Below are positions 25,916 to 35,009 of a DNA stretch of 64,000 nucleotides, one piece after another. The translations under genes and the position numbers were made by a program. Positions within the stretch are counted from its first letter, which is position 1. The number at the start of each line of letters is the position of its first letter. Below the pieces are notes generated by a model. It did no database searches, was not told the DNA's origin, and worked only from the letters and a program-made list of their open reading frames with translations. Source of the DNA: VFKI01 sp033762075 (lineage in GTDB: Bacteria > Pseudomonadota > Gammaproteobacteria > DSM-16500); NCBI GenBank assembly GCA_033762075.1, contig JANRLY010000003.1, forward strand, positions 1 through 64,000, written 5' to 3'.

Positions 25916-27054
25916 GCGGGTGTTTTTGTTTCAGTATTGTAAGCTCGACATAAAGCATTTTTTCGAGTCTGTCTTTTTAATGCGAGCATAATAAGATGCG
26001 TTAAGAGTGCCGAGTATTCCATGCCACTGGCGGCCATTAATTTTGGATACATGCTGATAGCTGTAAAACCAGGCAATGTGTTTACTTCATTAAATAAAAT
26101 TTTGCCGGTTGATTTTTCTAAAAATAAATCAACACGCGCCATGCCTTCGCATTCGAGCAAAATAAAAATATCTTTTGCCATTTGTTGTGCTTCGAGCAGT
26201 ATGGCTTGATCAAACGGTGCTGGGATGAATGATTCAGCGCCATTTTTGTCGAGGTATTTGGAATCATAAGAATAAAATTCGTGATGTGGTCTGATTTCAC
26301 CAACCACACTGACGAGGGGATCATCTGCATCGTTTAAAGATTCGAGGACAGCGATTTCGAGTTCAGCGATGTCTTTGATGCCTTGTTCCACAATGACTTT
26401 TGTGTCGTAACGAAAGGCACGTTGAATCGCTGCAGATAACTCAGAAGGTTGACGAATTTTTTCGACGCCCACACTCGAGCCTGTATTGACTGGTTTCACG
26501 AAGACAGGAAATTGCAACGTGGAAGTAATGCGTTCGAGTGCTTTTGTTGGATTTGTTTCCCATTGCTTGAATGAAATTGTGCAATACGGCGCAATAGGAA
26601 TGCCTGCATCACGAGCTAAACGTTTTGAAATATCTTTTTCCATTCCTAACGCGGATGCTAAAACACCACAACCGACGTATGGAATGCTCGCCTGTTCGAG
26701 TAAACCTTGCAGCGTGCCATCTTCGCATAATGCGCCATGTACGGCAGGAAAAATGACATCGAATAAAGCACCAGATTTTTCATGGTGTGCAAGGGCTTTT
26801 TCGCCAGCAACAGCTGCGGCATGAAATAACGGCAAGTTTTTTTGTTCAGGTAGTTGTAGTGTTTCTGAGCCAAGTAATTGCAAAGATTCTTTGCCAGTCA
26901 ACCAATTGCCTGCGCGATCAATACCAATGGGTATGACTGTAAAACGTGAGCGATCCAGATGACGAATGATGCTCGCTGCTGATAGCAGAGAAATTTCATG
27001 TTCACCAGATTGTCCGCCGTATAGAACGGCGACACGTATTAAATTATCGACCAT
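25912..27054 (-). CDS. ddl: D-alanine--D-alanine ligase
   Basis: Makes the D-Ala-D-Ala dipeptide for peptidoglycan. The 380-aa length fits the DdlA type. Marks: V-L-Y-G-G-Q-S-G-E-H-E-I-S at the N-terminus, P-V-F-V-K-P-V-N-T-G-S-S-V-G in the ATP-grasp part, and F-N-E-V-N-T-L-P-G-F-T near the C-terminus. GGGGAGGC precedes the ATG. It is placed unusually, between a small lipoprotein gene (11-bp overlap) and the efflux adaptor (4-bp overlap), rather than in the mur/fts cluster. Confidence 0.95.
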   Translation of the reverse strand: MVDNLIRVAVLYGGQSGEHEISLLSAASIIRHLDRSRFTVIPIGIDRAGNWLTGKESLQLLGSETLQLPEQKNLPLFHAAAVAGEKALAHHEKSGALFDVIFPAVHGALCEDGTLQGLLEQASIPYVGCGVLASALGMEKDISKRLARDAGIPIAPYCTISFKQWETNPTKALERITSTLQFPVFVKPVNTGSSVGVEKIRQPSELSAAIQRAFRYDTKVIVEQGIKDIAELEIAVLESLNDADDPLVSVVGEIRPHHEFYSYDSKYLDKNGAESFIPAPFDQAILLEAQQMAKDIFILLECEGMARVDLFLEKSTGKILFNEVNTLPGFTAISMYPKLMAASGMEYSALLTHLIMLALKRQTRKNALCRAYNTETKTPA

Positions 27055-27274
27055 GGCCGCCTCCCCGCGGGCCCATAGAAGCTTTTTCCTGAAGAGGCGC
27101 TAAAGTTTGCGCGGCAGTTTGTTCCGGTGACTCTGTTGGCGTATTGATATCGCCAGGGCTGCTTGCTGTCTCAGTTGTGCCAGCAGGAACGGGGGTTGCA
27201 GGTTCTTTCATGCCTTCAACCAATGCGCAACTGGAAAGCAATCCGGCTAGGAGGATTAAAGCGATGTGTTTCAT
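27044..27274 (-). CDS. Small lipoprotein, 76 aa
   Basis: Signal peptide with lipobox L-L-S-S-C (Cys16), then a Pro/Thr/Glu-rich low-complexity linker and a Gly/Arg C-terminus (G-P-R-G-G-G-H-G-R). AAAGGGG precedes the ATG. It is first in the ddl-efflux operon and overlaps ddl by 11 bp. No family was recognised. The composition suggests a flexible envelope peptide. Confidence 0.7.
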   Translation of the reverse strand: MKHIALILLAGLLSSCALVEGMKEPATPVPAGTTETASSPGDINTPTESPEQTAAQTLAPLQEKASMGPRGGGHGR

Positions 27275-27605
27275 GTGATACCCCTTTAATGTATCAAGTG
27301 TTGCACAATATACTCGATTTAGAGGGCAGGGGGTAGTGTCTTGGCCTCTCAGTCATGAAAATTGATAAAATATCAATATAATTAGCATGTTATGAAATAA
27401 AAATGTAAATCATGGGTTGATTTTTTCGGGCGATCGCTGATCGCCCCTTCAAAACATGTGTATGGATAATCGTTGGCCGTCTTGCTAATAATGGGTTAAT
27501 CGAATATTTGCAAAAATGGCGTAAACGGTTGTAGGGGCGACCGGCGGTCGCCCAACTACTGGCAATCCTGTATCATATGCGACCTCATTAATTGATATAA
27601 ATATA
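27275..27605. promoter_or_regulatory. Divergent control region between the ddl-efflux operon and the TolC-like gene
   Basis: This 331-bp region must hold both promoters. It contains a perfect palindrome, ATTGATA-AAA-TATCAAT (27361-27377), a candidate operator. A hairpin GGGCGATCGCTGATCGCCCC lies at 27428-27447 and another, GGGGCGACCGGCGGTCGCCC, at 27534-27553; the latter belongs to the same family as the repeat at 12730. No gene was seen. Confidence 0.4.
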
Positions 27606-29063
27606 ATGATGAATATAAAACGAGTAGTTGTTGGAGTGTTGTTGTGTGTCTTGCCTTGGCAGTCTGTGTTTGCGGCAAAACCCATTGAGCTGACATTGCG
27701 TGATGCGATTTTGTTAGCGATGCGTTTTAATCCCAACATTCAAAGCGCAGATCTGCAACGGGTTGTTGATCGAATTAATTTAGAAGCAGCCCAATGGGCA
27801 TTTCAAGTGCAATACAATGTGACAGGTTCAGCAACATATGCAAATGGTGTGACGAATGGTGTCGGTGGTGAATCTGACACTGAAACCATTGGCCCGCAAG
27901 CAACATTGCTCACACCAATAGGCACACAACTTGGCGTGCAACTTGCACCTACTTGGTCACACACCGCGGGGCAATCACGTTATTTCAATCCCACATTGCA
28001 ATTGAATTTAACTCAACCTTTATTGCGCGGTTCGCGTCCTGATGTTGTGCTTGCACCTTTGCATACTGCAGAAAATCAAGAAATGATTGCGCGCCTGACA
28101 TTTAAAAATAATTTAATGCAATCTGTGACAGATGTTATTAGTGCCTGGCTGAGTTTAATTCAAGCGCAAAATAGCTTAAAAGTGCAGCGTCTTTCTCTCG
28201 ACAACTCACTAGCGACATTGAATCAACAAAAAGCTTTTTTACACGCAGGTCGTATTGCCCCGACAGATTTAGTGCAGTTTGATGCAACAGTTGCAAATCA
28301 ACAATTATTACTCGAACAACAAGATATTGCTGTGGGACAACAGCAACGTCAATTGTTAATTACATTAGGATTAAATCCAGATTTACCGATTCATATTTCA
28401 AATGATCTAACATTGCCAGGAAAAACATTTCCGACATTAGACGAAAGTATTCAAACTGCATTAAAAAATAATGTGCAATATCGTCAAGCTGAAATGACAT
28501 TACGGCAGAATGAGATTAGTGTGTTAACGGCGGAAGATAATGCGCGTTGGCAATTGAATTTAACCGCTACGCGTACATTTGGTGGCCCGGGATTATCGTC
28601 AAGCTCAGGATTTAATGGTTTATTTAATGGCAGTAATGATAACCTTTCAGTCGGGTTAAACTTAACAGTTCCGATTGATAATCTTTCTTTGAAGCAAGCT
28701 GTTGTGCAAGCCAAAATTGGATTGCGCCAACAAAAAATTGCGATAGAACAAGCGAAGCGCCAACTGACAAGTGATGTAATTAACACTTGGAATACAGTGA
28801 ACAGTCAGAAAAAACAAATTGATCAAGCGCGCACAGCTGTTGAACTCGCGCGTCAAAGTTTAAAAATTGCAGAAACAAAATTAAAGTTTGGCAAAGTCAC
28901 ACCATTTGAGGTGAGCACATTGCAGTCGAATTTAACGACCCAAGAAATTACTTATATCAATGTGAAAATCGGCTACGTAAATAATTTAGCACGATTAGAT
29001 CAAATGATTGGCGAAACCTTAGATCGTTGGGGGTTAAGGTTGCGAAGTGAGGACCGTATTTAA
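27606..29063 (+). CDS. TolC-family outer-membrane efflux protein
   Basis: The product is 485 aa with a signal peptide (likely cut after V-F-A near residue 23). The mature part has the two-fold TolC repeat: L-x-L-R-D-A-I-L-L-A-M-R-F-N-P begins the first half, and A-L-K-N-N-V-Q-Y-R-Q-A-E begins the second. Long heptad-like helices lie between. There is no strong ribosome binding site before the double ATG. It is probably the outer-membrane partner of the divergent MacAB-like exporter. The 3' end overlaps the convergent ankyrin gene by 30 bp. Confidence 0.9.
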   Translation: MMNIKRVVVGVLLCVLPWQSVFAAKPIELTLRDAILLAMRFNPNIQSADLQRVVDRINLEAAQWAFQVQYNVTGSATYANGVTNGVGGESDTETIGPQATLLTPIGTQLGVQLAPTWSHTAGQSRYFNPTLQLNLTQPLLRGSRPDVVLAPLHTAENQEMIARLTFKNNLMQSVTDVISAWLSLIQAQNSLKVQRLSLDNSLATLNQQKAFLHAGRIAPTDLVQFDATVANQQLLLEQQDIAVGQQQRQLLITLGLNPDLPIHISNDLTLPGKTFPTLDESIQTALKNNVQYRQAEMTLRQNEISVLTAEDNARWQLNLTATRTFGGPGLSSSSGFNGLFNGSNDNLSVGLNLTVPIDNLSLKQAVVQAKIGLRQQKIAIEQAKRQLTSDVINTWNTVNSQKKQIDQARTAVELARQSLKIAETKLKFGKVTPFEVSTLQSNLTTQEITYINVKIGYVNNLARLDQMIGETLDRWGLRLRSEDRI

Positions 29064-31175
29064 ACACGGTGTGCCAACGACTTCTTCAAGAAATACTTGA
29101 ACGCTTTTAAAAAAATTCCCATTCCCCCCGGCTAAAAAAGGTACTTGCACTTGGCAAAAAGTAGGCGTTTCAATTTCACTATTATCAGTGATCATAATAT
29201 GAGAAGCTTCTTCTTCATTAGCAGGGATAAAATCAAAATAATCTTCCCCTGGTGCTTCAGGTTTTTCTTCTTCCTGTAAAGGTTTTGCAACGTCTAAAAA
29301 ACTATACACTTGCACATATTCTTCTGGTGGAATGATCGGATAATTATGAGATAGATAGCGTGGCAAATTAATATCGACGTCATTCCGTTTTCGCTTTTGA
29401 GGAGTTAGATTCGCGAGGGGTTCTAGTGCAACGATTTTAGCTTCTAGTAAAAGTAAACGAATCTCAGGGAACTTACTTTCCTTTGCATAATCATAAACTG
29501 TTTTTTCTTCGTGATTTTTTAAGGAAATATCTGCGCCGTTTTCAAGTAATCTTTTAACTGATTCATGATCTCCATGACGAACAGCATGAAACAATATACT
29601 TTCTTTATTGTCATCAATCTCATTGACACAACCTGCTTCGATCGCTTGCGTAACGAGTTGGGCAATTTCAGCATTTTTGAGTGTTTTAGCAATTTCTCTA
29701 AATCCATTTTCTTCGGCGAGCATGAAAGCTGTTTTTCCATCTTTATTTTTTTTGAGAACATTCGCGCCATGTGCTAATAATAACTTTACCATTGCTTCAT
29801 GACCCTTGTAAGCAGCCCAATGCAATGGCGTATCTAGGAAGCAATCCTGAGCGTCAATATCACTTTTATGTTCAAGTAAAATTTCTGCAATACCTAAAGC
29901 ATCCGCCTGTGAAGCCAAATGTAAAGCAGTTGATGAATGGCTGACTGTCCTTGCCATGACATCAAAACCAGCAGCTAATAAATCTTTTGCTATTGCTTCT
30001 GATCGATAAGAAGCAATATGTAACGCATTCGCCTCTCTTAAAAATCTATCAGATTCCCACCTCATAGAGCTTTTAACATTTAAATAAGTTTCAGGATCGT
30101 TTCGATGTAATGTTAGGTAGGCTTTAACTTTTCCCCGGTTTCTATCAAATACAGCCTGTAAGAAATCTGCGGGCGTCATGGAGCGTACTATTTTTTGAAA
30201 TTCTACTTCTCTAATACACGCTGCAATAGCTCGGTGCCCATATTCTTCTGCCACTTGCGCTGCTGTTTGCTTACTTATCTTTGTTTTGAAAACATTCGCG
30301 TCATGGGCTAATAATAGCTCTACAATTTCTTTATACCCTTTGCTAGCAGCGCAATGTAGTGGAGTATTTAAATATTTATCTTCAGCATCAATATCACTTT
30401 TATGCTCAATTAGCAATGTTGCGATATGTAAAGAGTTGTTTATTGCGGCAATATGCAAAGCAGTTGAGCCAGTAGAGGATTTTGTCGTGATATCAAAACC
30501 AGCGTCTAACAAGTCTTTTGCTATTTCTAAAGAATTGCCTGATCTTTTGCAAGCAGAAATGTGTAATGCATTTTGACCATTATCAAAAATACCAATTTTA
30601 AATGTTTCAGAAGCTTTAATATTTAAATAAGTTTCCGGATCATTTTTATGTGCAGCAAGATACACTTGAATTTTTTTGCGTTCTCCACCCCAGACAGCTT
30701 GTAAGAAATCTGTTGGTTGCATTGATGCTGCTAATTCAATATTGTTCATATAATTTGAATTTTCACTGCGTTCCAAAATTTCATTGCATTCTTCTTCTGA
30801 AAATAAATCATATTGTTCATGAAAAAGTTTCAAAATAAACTGAAAACATTTGAATTCAACCGCCACTTGCAAAGGGGTCTTTCCCTTATCATCTTTGCTT
30901 AATAAACTACCGCCGTTTTCTTTTAAAATTTTTAGAATTTGTTTGGCTTCTTCTGGTGGTGACCCACCTATGGGATGCAAGTTCATTGTTGCAAAATGCA
31001 TCGCGGTTCGACCTCGATCGCCGTGTAAATCTATATAGTCTCCGACTTGCTCAGCGCCGGGTTCGTTTAATTGTTTATATAGATTAGCGATAATGGATTT
31101 TACTTTTTCGATGTCTTGACTGCGAACAGCTACTCGTAAATCGTGGCCATTTTTAAAAGAAAATATCTCAAACAT
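29034..31175 (-). CDS. Large ankyrin-repeat protein with internal duplication (effector candidate)
   Basis: The product is 713 aa with no signal peptide. Ankyrin-like repeats run from about 50 to 575. Residues 151-325 and 331-500 are two copies of one module: each starts with T/A-D-F-L-Q-A-V, has H-x-N-D-P-E-T-Y-L-N, then A-L-H-I-(S/A), E-H-K-S-D-I-D-A and L-L-L-A-H-x-A-N-V. A basic cluster P-Q-K-R-K-R (592-597) looks like a nuclear localisation signal. The C-terminal 110 residues are acidic and non-repetitive. Function is not known. Ankyrin proteins of this type in Legionella and Coxiella are often Dot/Icm effectors. Confidence 0.82.
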   Translation of the reverse strand: MFEIFSFKNGHDLRVAVRSQDIEKVKSIIANLYKQLNEPGAEQVGDYIDLHGDRGRTAMHFATMNLHPIGGSPPEEAKQILKILKENGGSLLSKDDKGKTPLQVAVEFKCFQFILKLFHEQYDLFSEEECNEILERSENSNYMNNIELAASMQPTDFLQAVWGGERKKIQVYLAAHKNDPETYLNIKASETFKIGIFDNGQNALHISACKRSGNSLEIAKDLLDAGFDITTKSSTGSTALHIAAINNSLHIATLLIEHKSDIDAEDKYLNTPLHCAASKGYKEIVELLLAHDANVFKTKISKQTAAQVAEEYGHRAIAACIREVEFQKIVRSMTPADFLQAVFDRNRGKVKAYLTLHRNDPETYLNVKSSMRWESDRFLREANALHIASYRSEAIAKDLLAAGFDVMARTVSHSSTALHLASQADALGIAEILLEHKSDIDAQDCFLDTPLHWAAYKGHEAMVKLLLAHGANVLKKNKDGKTAFMLAEENGFREIAKTLKNAEIAQLVTQAIEAGCVNEIDDNKESILFHAVRHGDHESVKRLLENGADISLKNHEEKTVYDYAKESKFPEIRLLLLEAKIVALEPLANLTPQKRKRNDVDINLPRYLSHNYPIIPPEEYVQVYSFLDVAKPLQEEEKPEAPGEDYFDFIPANEEEASHIMITDNSEIETPTFCQVQVPFLAGGNGNFFKSVQVFLEEVVGTPCLNTVLTSQP

Positions 31176-31378
31176 TTTATAATTCTCGTTTGTATGAATA
31201 GCGAGTTATCTTAGTGGGGGGATTAAACCATTATTTTGATGAAAAGTCGAGGTTCACTTTAAGGTCTAGCGTTTTACTCTGCGCACAAATATGGCATAAC
31301 GTAATAAATCGGATAATATGACATCAATCTTTTGACAATTGTGAGGATTTGCCATGCTGAGTCTGCGGAGGGTGTTTT
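31176..31378. other. Intergenic stretch without recognised gene
   Basis: AT-rich sequence upstream of the large ankyrin gene, including its likely promoter. A C-T-rich GGTTCACTTTAAGG patch is present, but I see no frame with a binding site or a clear repeat. It runs into the gene remnant at 31379. Confidence 0.4.
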
Positions 31379-31573
31379 TTAGACAAGCTGCGAAAGAAAA
31401 GTATTTGCTGGGACAATGATAGGTTTTTTATAGCTAAAGCAATCAATTTCTACCGGATCCATATCAATAACTACTTGAAAAGCATGTGGTACGTTGAGTG
31501 CTTTTTGAAAATGAATAAGACTTTCACTTCTGCAATAAATGCCATTTGCCGGAAAACAGCAAGATGATGTTCA
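31379..31573 (-). pseudogene. 3' remnant of an unrecognised gene
   Basis: The minus strand is open for about 64 codons with protein-like composition: it includes P-A-N-G-I-Y-C-R-S-E-S-L, then I-D-M-D-P-V-E-I-D-C-F, and ends P-A-N-T-F-L-S-Q-L-V before TAA at 31379-31381. There is no start codon, and an in-frame stop lies just upstream, so only a C-terminal fragment remains. I could not place the family. The region between it and 31760 has a hairpin CTATTTTATC/GATAAAATAG (31623-31652). Confidence 0.4.
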
Positions 31574-31760
31574 ATCATTGTAGTGTAAATTCGATTCACA
31601 AATCACCCCTGATCGTATCTGACTATTTTATCTAGGTCGATAAAATAGTCATAGGTGGTGGCTCCATGATTGTACTTTATATGCGCTTTAATTTGACACA
31701 ACATGGATAATTGTTTAATATCAAGACCCTTTTTTGTTCATCGAAACAGAGTTTTTTGTA

Positions 31761-32480
31761 ATGAAATCAATACGTTATATTATTTTGTTGTTAATTGTCG
31801 CTTCTCCAACCCTCGTGGGATGGGGTTCTTATTCACCTTTTCAAGACTCTGCTTTAAACGTTACCAATACAGCAGTAGGATCAAGTGGTTGGCTCCAAGA
31901 AAAAGTAAGCTCAATCCATTATCAAGCGGATAACTTAGATGTTAACGTTCTGAAGCTAAGCTTGAATGCATACGCTAAGGCACGCTCTAAGGGATTGGAT
32001 AATAAAAGATTATTGACGATCATTGATTATTCGAAACCCTCTAACGAACGCCGTCTTTGGGTGGTCGATGTGTTACACAGTAAAGTGTTATATAACACGT
32101 GGGTTACGCACGGTAAGAATAGCGGTGCAGTCAATGCAACATCATTCTCAAATCAAGTCGGCAGTCTGAAATCCAGTTTAGGGGTTTTCTTAACAGACAG
32201 TGCGCCTTATATGGGCGGCAACGGGTATTCGTTACGTATGATTGGCTTAGAGCCAGGCATCAATGACAATGCTTATCGCCGCAGTACAGTATTTCACGGT
32301 GCCGCTTATGCTTCTCCAGAAGTTGCAAAAAGATACGGCGGACTAGGTCGCAGCTGGGGATGCCCTGCTGTGGATAAAGCAATTGCAAAACCTTTCATCG
32401 ACACGATTAAAAATCGCACCGTCGTTGTAGCGTATTATCCAGATCACAAGTGGTTGAGTCAGTCGAGATGGGTGGGTTAG
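31761..32480 (+). CDS. Murein L,D-transpeptidase family protein (YkuD_2 type)
   Basis: The product is 239 aa from the ATG at 31761, which begins the natural signal peptide (M-K-S-I-R-Y, then a hydrophobic core). An upstream in-frame ATG at 31734 would put charged residues before it. The catalytic region has F-H-G-A-A-Y-A and the Cys motif G-R-S-W-G-C-P-A-V, as in Pfam YkuD_2. It is predicted to act in the periplasm on peptidoglycan stem peptides, making or editing 3-3 links or attaching proteins. Confidence 0.88.
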   Translation: MKSIRYIILLLIVASPTLVGWGSYSPFQDSALNVTNTAVGSSGWLQEKVSSIHYQADNLDVNVLKLSLNAYAKARSKGLDNKRLLTIIDYSKPSNERRLWVVDVLHSKVLYNTWVTHGKNSGAVNATSFSNQVGSLKSSLGVFLTDSAPYMGGNGYSLRMIGLEPGINDNAYRRSTVFHGAAYASPEVAKRYGGLGRSWGCPAVDKAIAKPFIDTIKNRTVVVAYYPDHKWLSQSRWVG

Positions 32481-32497
32481 CACTCGTCTGGTGTGGA

Positions 32498-32565
32498 TCC
32501 TGAATAAAACTTTCGTGCTACCAAGTTATCTTCGGTCAAATGAGGCGGACGAAAGTTTTTTCAGG
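32498..32565. terminator. Inverted repeat after the L,D-transpeptidase gene
   Basis: TCCTGAATAAAACTTTCGT and ACGAAAGTTTTTTCAGGA form a long stem with a loop of about 32 bp, 18 bp after the stop codon and between two convergent genes. It may terminate both transcripts or be another dispersed palindrome. Confidence 0.5.
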
Positions 32566-32601
32566 ACGACGATGGCTAAGAGATGAGGTTTGAAATGAGA
32601 T

Positions 32602-33396
32602 TTAAGACGAAAAGAAATTGTTACTAATCTTCACATAATCTGCGACGGATAATTCTTCTGGGCGCAATTCAGGATTAATGTTTAATTGTTTCCATTGTGC
32701 ATCATCTGTTACAAAATCTTTTAACGCATTGCGAATCATTTTACGTCGTTTAGTGAAAGCTGTTCGTACCACATTTTCAAAATCAGTATAGACTTTTGCA
32801 ACAACTGGTAATGTGGCATGTGGAGTTAATTTCACAATCGCCGATTGCACACGCGGGGGAGGGTTGAACGCACTGGGCGGCACTTGAAAAAGCGCACGCA
32901 CGTCGCAATGATATTGCACCATTACACTGAGTCTTCCCCAGTCATCACTTCCCGGCGTTGCTGCTAATCGATCAACGACTTCTTTTTGTAACATAAAATG
33001 CATGTCATCAATGATTGAAGAAAATCTTAATAAATGAAAAATTAAAGGCGTTGAAATGTTGTATGGTAAGTTGCCAATCAAGCGTAATTTTTTGTGGTCT
33101 GTGACAAGTTTGGCAAAATCAAATGTTAAAGCATCTGCGGAATGAATTGTAATCATTTCATGATTTGAAAATGTGTTTTGCAACATTTGTACCAGATCAC
33201 GATCAATTTCTATGACATCCAGAGTGTCTGATTTTTCAATTAATAATTTTGTAAGCGCAGCTTGCCCTGGGCCAATTTCAACGAGATGCTGATTTTTTTC
33301 AGGTGCAATGGTTTGCACGATGCGTTGAATAATATGCGGATCAATTAAAAAATTTTGCCCGAAACGTTTGCGCGGTGTGTGAGAATAATTTTTCAA
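32602..33396 (-). CDS. rsmA: 16S rRNA dimethyladenosine transferase
   Basis: Dimethylates the two adjacent adenosines near the 3' end of 16S rRNA during small-subunit assembly. The product is 264 aa. Marks: R-K-R-F-G-Q-N-F-L near the start, the SAM-binding V-E-I-G-P-G-Q-A-A-L-T, N-L-P-Y-N-I-S (catalytic N-x-P-Y) and F-x-P-P-P-R-V-x-S. It follows the Sel1 gene by 10 bp on the same strand. Confidence 0.96.
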   Translation of the reverse strand: MKNYSHTPRKRFGQNFLIDPHIIQRIVQTIAPEKNQHLVEIGPGQAALTKLLIEKSDTLDVIEIDRDLVQMLQNTFSNHEMITIHSADALTFDFAKLVTDHKKLRLIGNLPYNISTPLIFHLLRFSSIIDDMHFMLQKEVVDRLAATPGSDDWGRLSVMVQYHCDVRALFQVPPSAFNPPPRVQSAIVKLTPHATLPVVAKVYTDFENVVRTAFTKRRKMIRNALKDFVTDDAQWKQLNINPELRPEELSVADYVKISNNFFSS

Positions 33397-33406
33397 AGGA
33401 TTCTGC

Positions 33407-34060
33407 TCATAGTGAGGCTAACGCCTTTTGCGCAGGGCTAAATCCTTTTGCTGCAGCACGTTTTAAATAATCGCGCGCAACTGCACGATCTACGTTAGTG
33501 CCCATTCCATTGGCATACATCATTCCAAGATTATATTGTGCGCTGGCAAGTCCGCCATCTGCTGCTTTTTGATACCACTGAATTGCTGTCGCATAATCTT
33601 TGGTAACACCGCGGCCACTAGCATACATATAACCTAATTGATTTTCTGCATAGACATTGTTTTGATCGGCTGATTTTTTGAACCACAATAAGGCTTGGCT
33701 GTCACTTTGTTGTGTGCCCTGGCCTAATAAATAACGCAAACCTAAGCTATATTGCGCATCTGAATTGTGTTGTTCTGCAGCGCGACTGAACCAACGCGCA
33801 GCTGTTTCATAATTTTGCGGTACGCCACGACCTGTGCGATACATATATCCAAGTGCATATTGTGCTTTTGCAGAGCCTGCGTCTGCAGCTAATTGATAAT
33901 AGTGCGCAGCTTCAACATCATTTTGTGCAACGCCTTTGCCATGTGCATACTGATTGCCTGTTTGATAAAGGGCTTCAGCTGATTCATTTGAGCTTGTTGT
34001 GGCGCAACTCGTGATCAAACAAGTCAAGGCAAGTGATGCAATGATTTTTTTGATTTTCAT
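33407..34060 (-). CDS. Sel1-repeat lipoprotein
   Basis: The product is 217 aa. An in-frame earlier start exists at 34093, but AGGGAGCC lies before the ATG complementary to 34058-34060, which also begins the signal peptide. Lipobox L-I-T-S-C is at about residues 14-18. Then come about five Sel1 (TPR-like) repeats with the A-x-x-x-L-G-Y-M-Y-x-x-G-R-G-V pattern. Such proteins act as protein-interaction scaffolds in the envelope, and in Legionella several influence host-cell entry. The exact role is unknown here. Confidence 0.88.
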   Translation of the reverse strand: MKIKKIIASLALTCLITSCATTSSNESAEALYQTGNQYAHGKGVAQNDVEAAHYYQLAADAGSAKAQYALGYMYRTGRGVPQNYETAARWFSRAAEQHNSDAQYSLGLRYLLGQGTQQSDSQALLWFKKSADQNNVYAENQLGYMYASGRGVTKDYATAIQWYQKAADGGLASAQYNLGMMYANGMGTNVDRAVARDYLKRAAAKGFSPAQKALASL

Positions 34061-34083
34061 GTTGAAGGCTCCCTTTAATTGAA

Positions 34084-34869
34084 TTAATGCCAAGCGCGTA
34101 TGGCTTGTCCATGAAATATTTTATCAGCTTCTTTGACAACAGCGTCAGAATGAAATGCATCGACGAGCTGTTGAATCCGAGGATCATTTTTTTCATTCGC
34201 GCGAATCACAATAATATTGGCATAAATAGAATCATTATTTTCGTGAAATAAGGCATCACGATTCGGATATAAATTAGCTTCGATGGCAAAATTGGTATTG
34301 ATTGCTGCGAGATCGACGTCTGCTAAACTGCGGGTGAGCTGCGCGGCATCTAGTTCTTTAAACGTGAGTCCTTTGGGATTGGCAATGATGTCAGCGGGTG
34401 TTGCGTAAATGCCTGCTTTTTTGCTGAGCTGAATCAATCCTGCTTTTTGTAACAATAATAAAGCGCGCCCTTCATTGCTGGGATCATTCGGAATTGCGAT
34501 CACTGCGCCATGTGGCAATGCAGATAATGTTTTTGTTTTGCCAGGATATAAACCCATCGGGTAAATAAAACCTTTTGCAATCGAAATAAGTTGATAATGA
34601 TGATCTTGATTTTGTTGATCGAGCCAGGGTTGGTGCTGAAAAATATTGGCGTCGATGCTGCCTTCGTTCAACGCAGTATTCGGTTGGAGGTAATCCGCGA
34701 AAGGAATAATTTTAATTTTTAAACCATATTGATCGAGCGCGATTTGCTGTGCCACTTCGACGAGTTGTGTCTCAGGCCCTGTGATTGTGCCTACACGTAA
34801 TGCATTGTCATTTTGTTGACAGGCTGTGAGGAAGCATAACGTGATGATCAGGAAATATCTTTTTAGCAT
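34084..34869 (-). CDS. metQ: D-methionine-binding lipoprotein
   Basis: Periplasmic substrate-binding protein of the MetNIQ importer. The product is 261 aa with lipobox L-T-A-C (Cys17). NlpA-family marks include L-N-E-G-S-I-D-A-N-I-F-Q-H, I-A-I-P-N-D-P-S-N-E-G-R-A-L and the late A-N-x-I-V-I-R. It lies downstream of metI on the same strand, separated by a 140-bp repeat-bearing gap. Confidence 0.93.
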   Translation of the reverse strand: MLKRYFLIITLCFLTACQQNDNALRVGTITGPETQLVEVAQQIALDQYGLKIKIIPFADYLQPNTALNEGSIDANIFQHQPWLDQQNQDHHYQLISIAKGFIYPMGLYPGKTKTLSALPHGAVIAIPNDPSNEGRALLLLQKAGLIQLSKKAGIYATPADIIANPKGLTFKELDAAQLTRSLADVDLAAINTNFAIEANLYPNRDALFHENNDSIYANIIVIRANEKNDPRIQQLVDAFHSDAVVKEADKIFHGQAIRAWH

Positions 34870-34880
34870 AACATGTTCTC

Positions 34881-35005
34881 AATAATGAGTTTCAACGACG
34901 TCATTGTGAGCCCGCGAAGCGTTTGGGCGTGGCAATCCAGTTTTTTGAAGAGTGGATCGCCACGGCTAAGCACTACGTAGCCTCGCGATGACGAGATTTT
35001 TATTA
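34881..35005. repeat. REP-like repeat inside the metNIQ operon
   Basis: The 140-bp gap between metI and metQ carries GTCATTGTGAGCCCGCGAAGCG, GGCAATCCAG and GGATCGCCACGGCTAAGC, and ends CGCGATGACGAGA. GTCAT and ATGAC close the element. The pattern of inverted rRNA-operon-like palindromes recurs at 38925-38982. It may set the higher expression usual for binding proteins by protecting mRNA. Confidence 0.5.
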
Positions 35006-35009
35006 TCCG

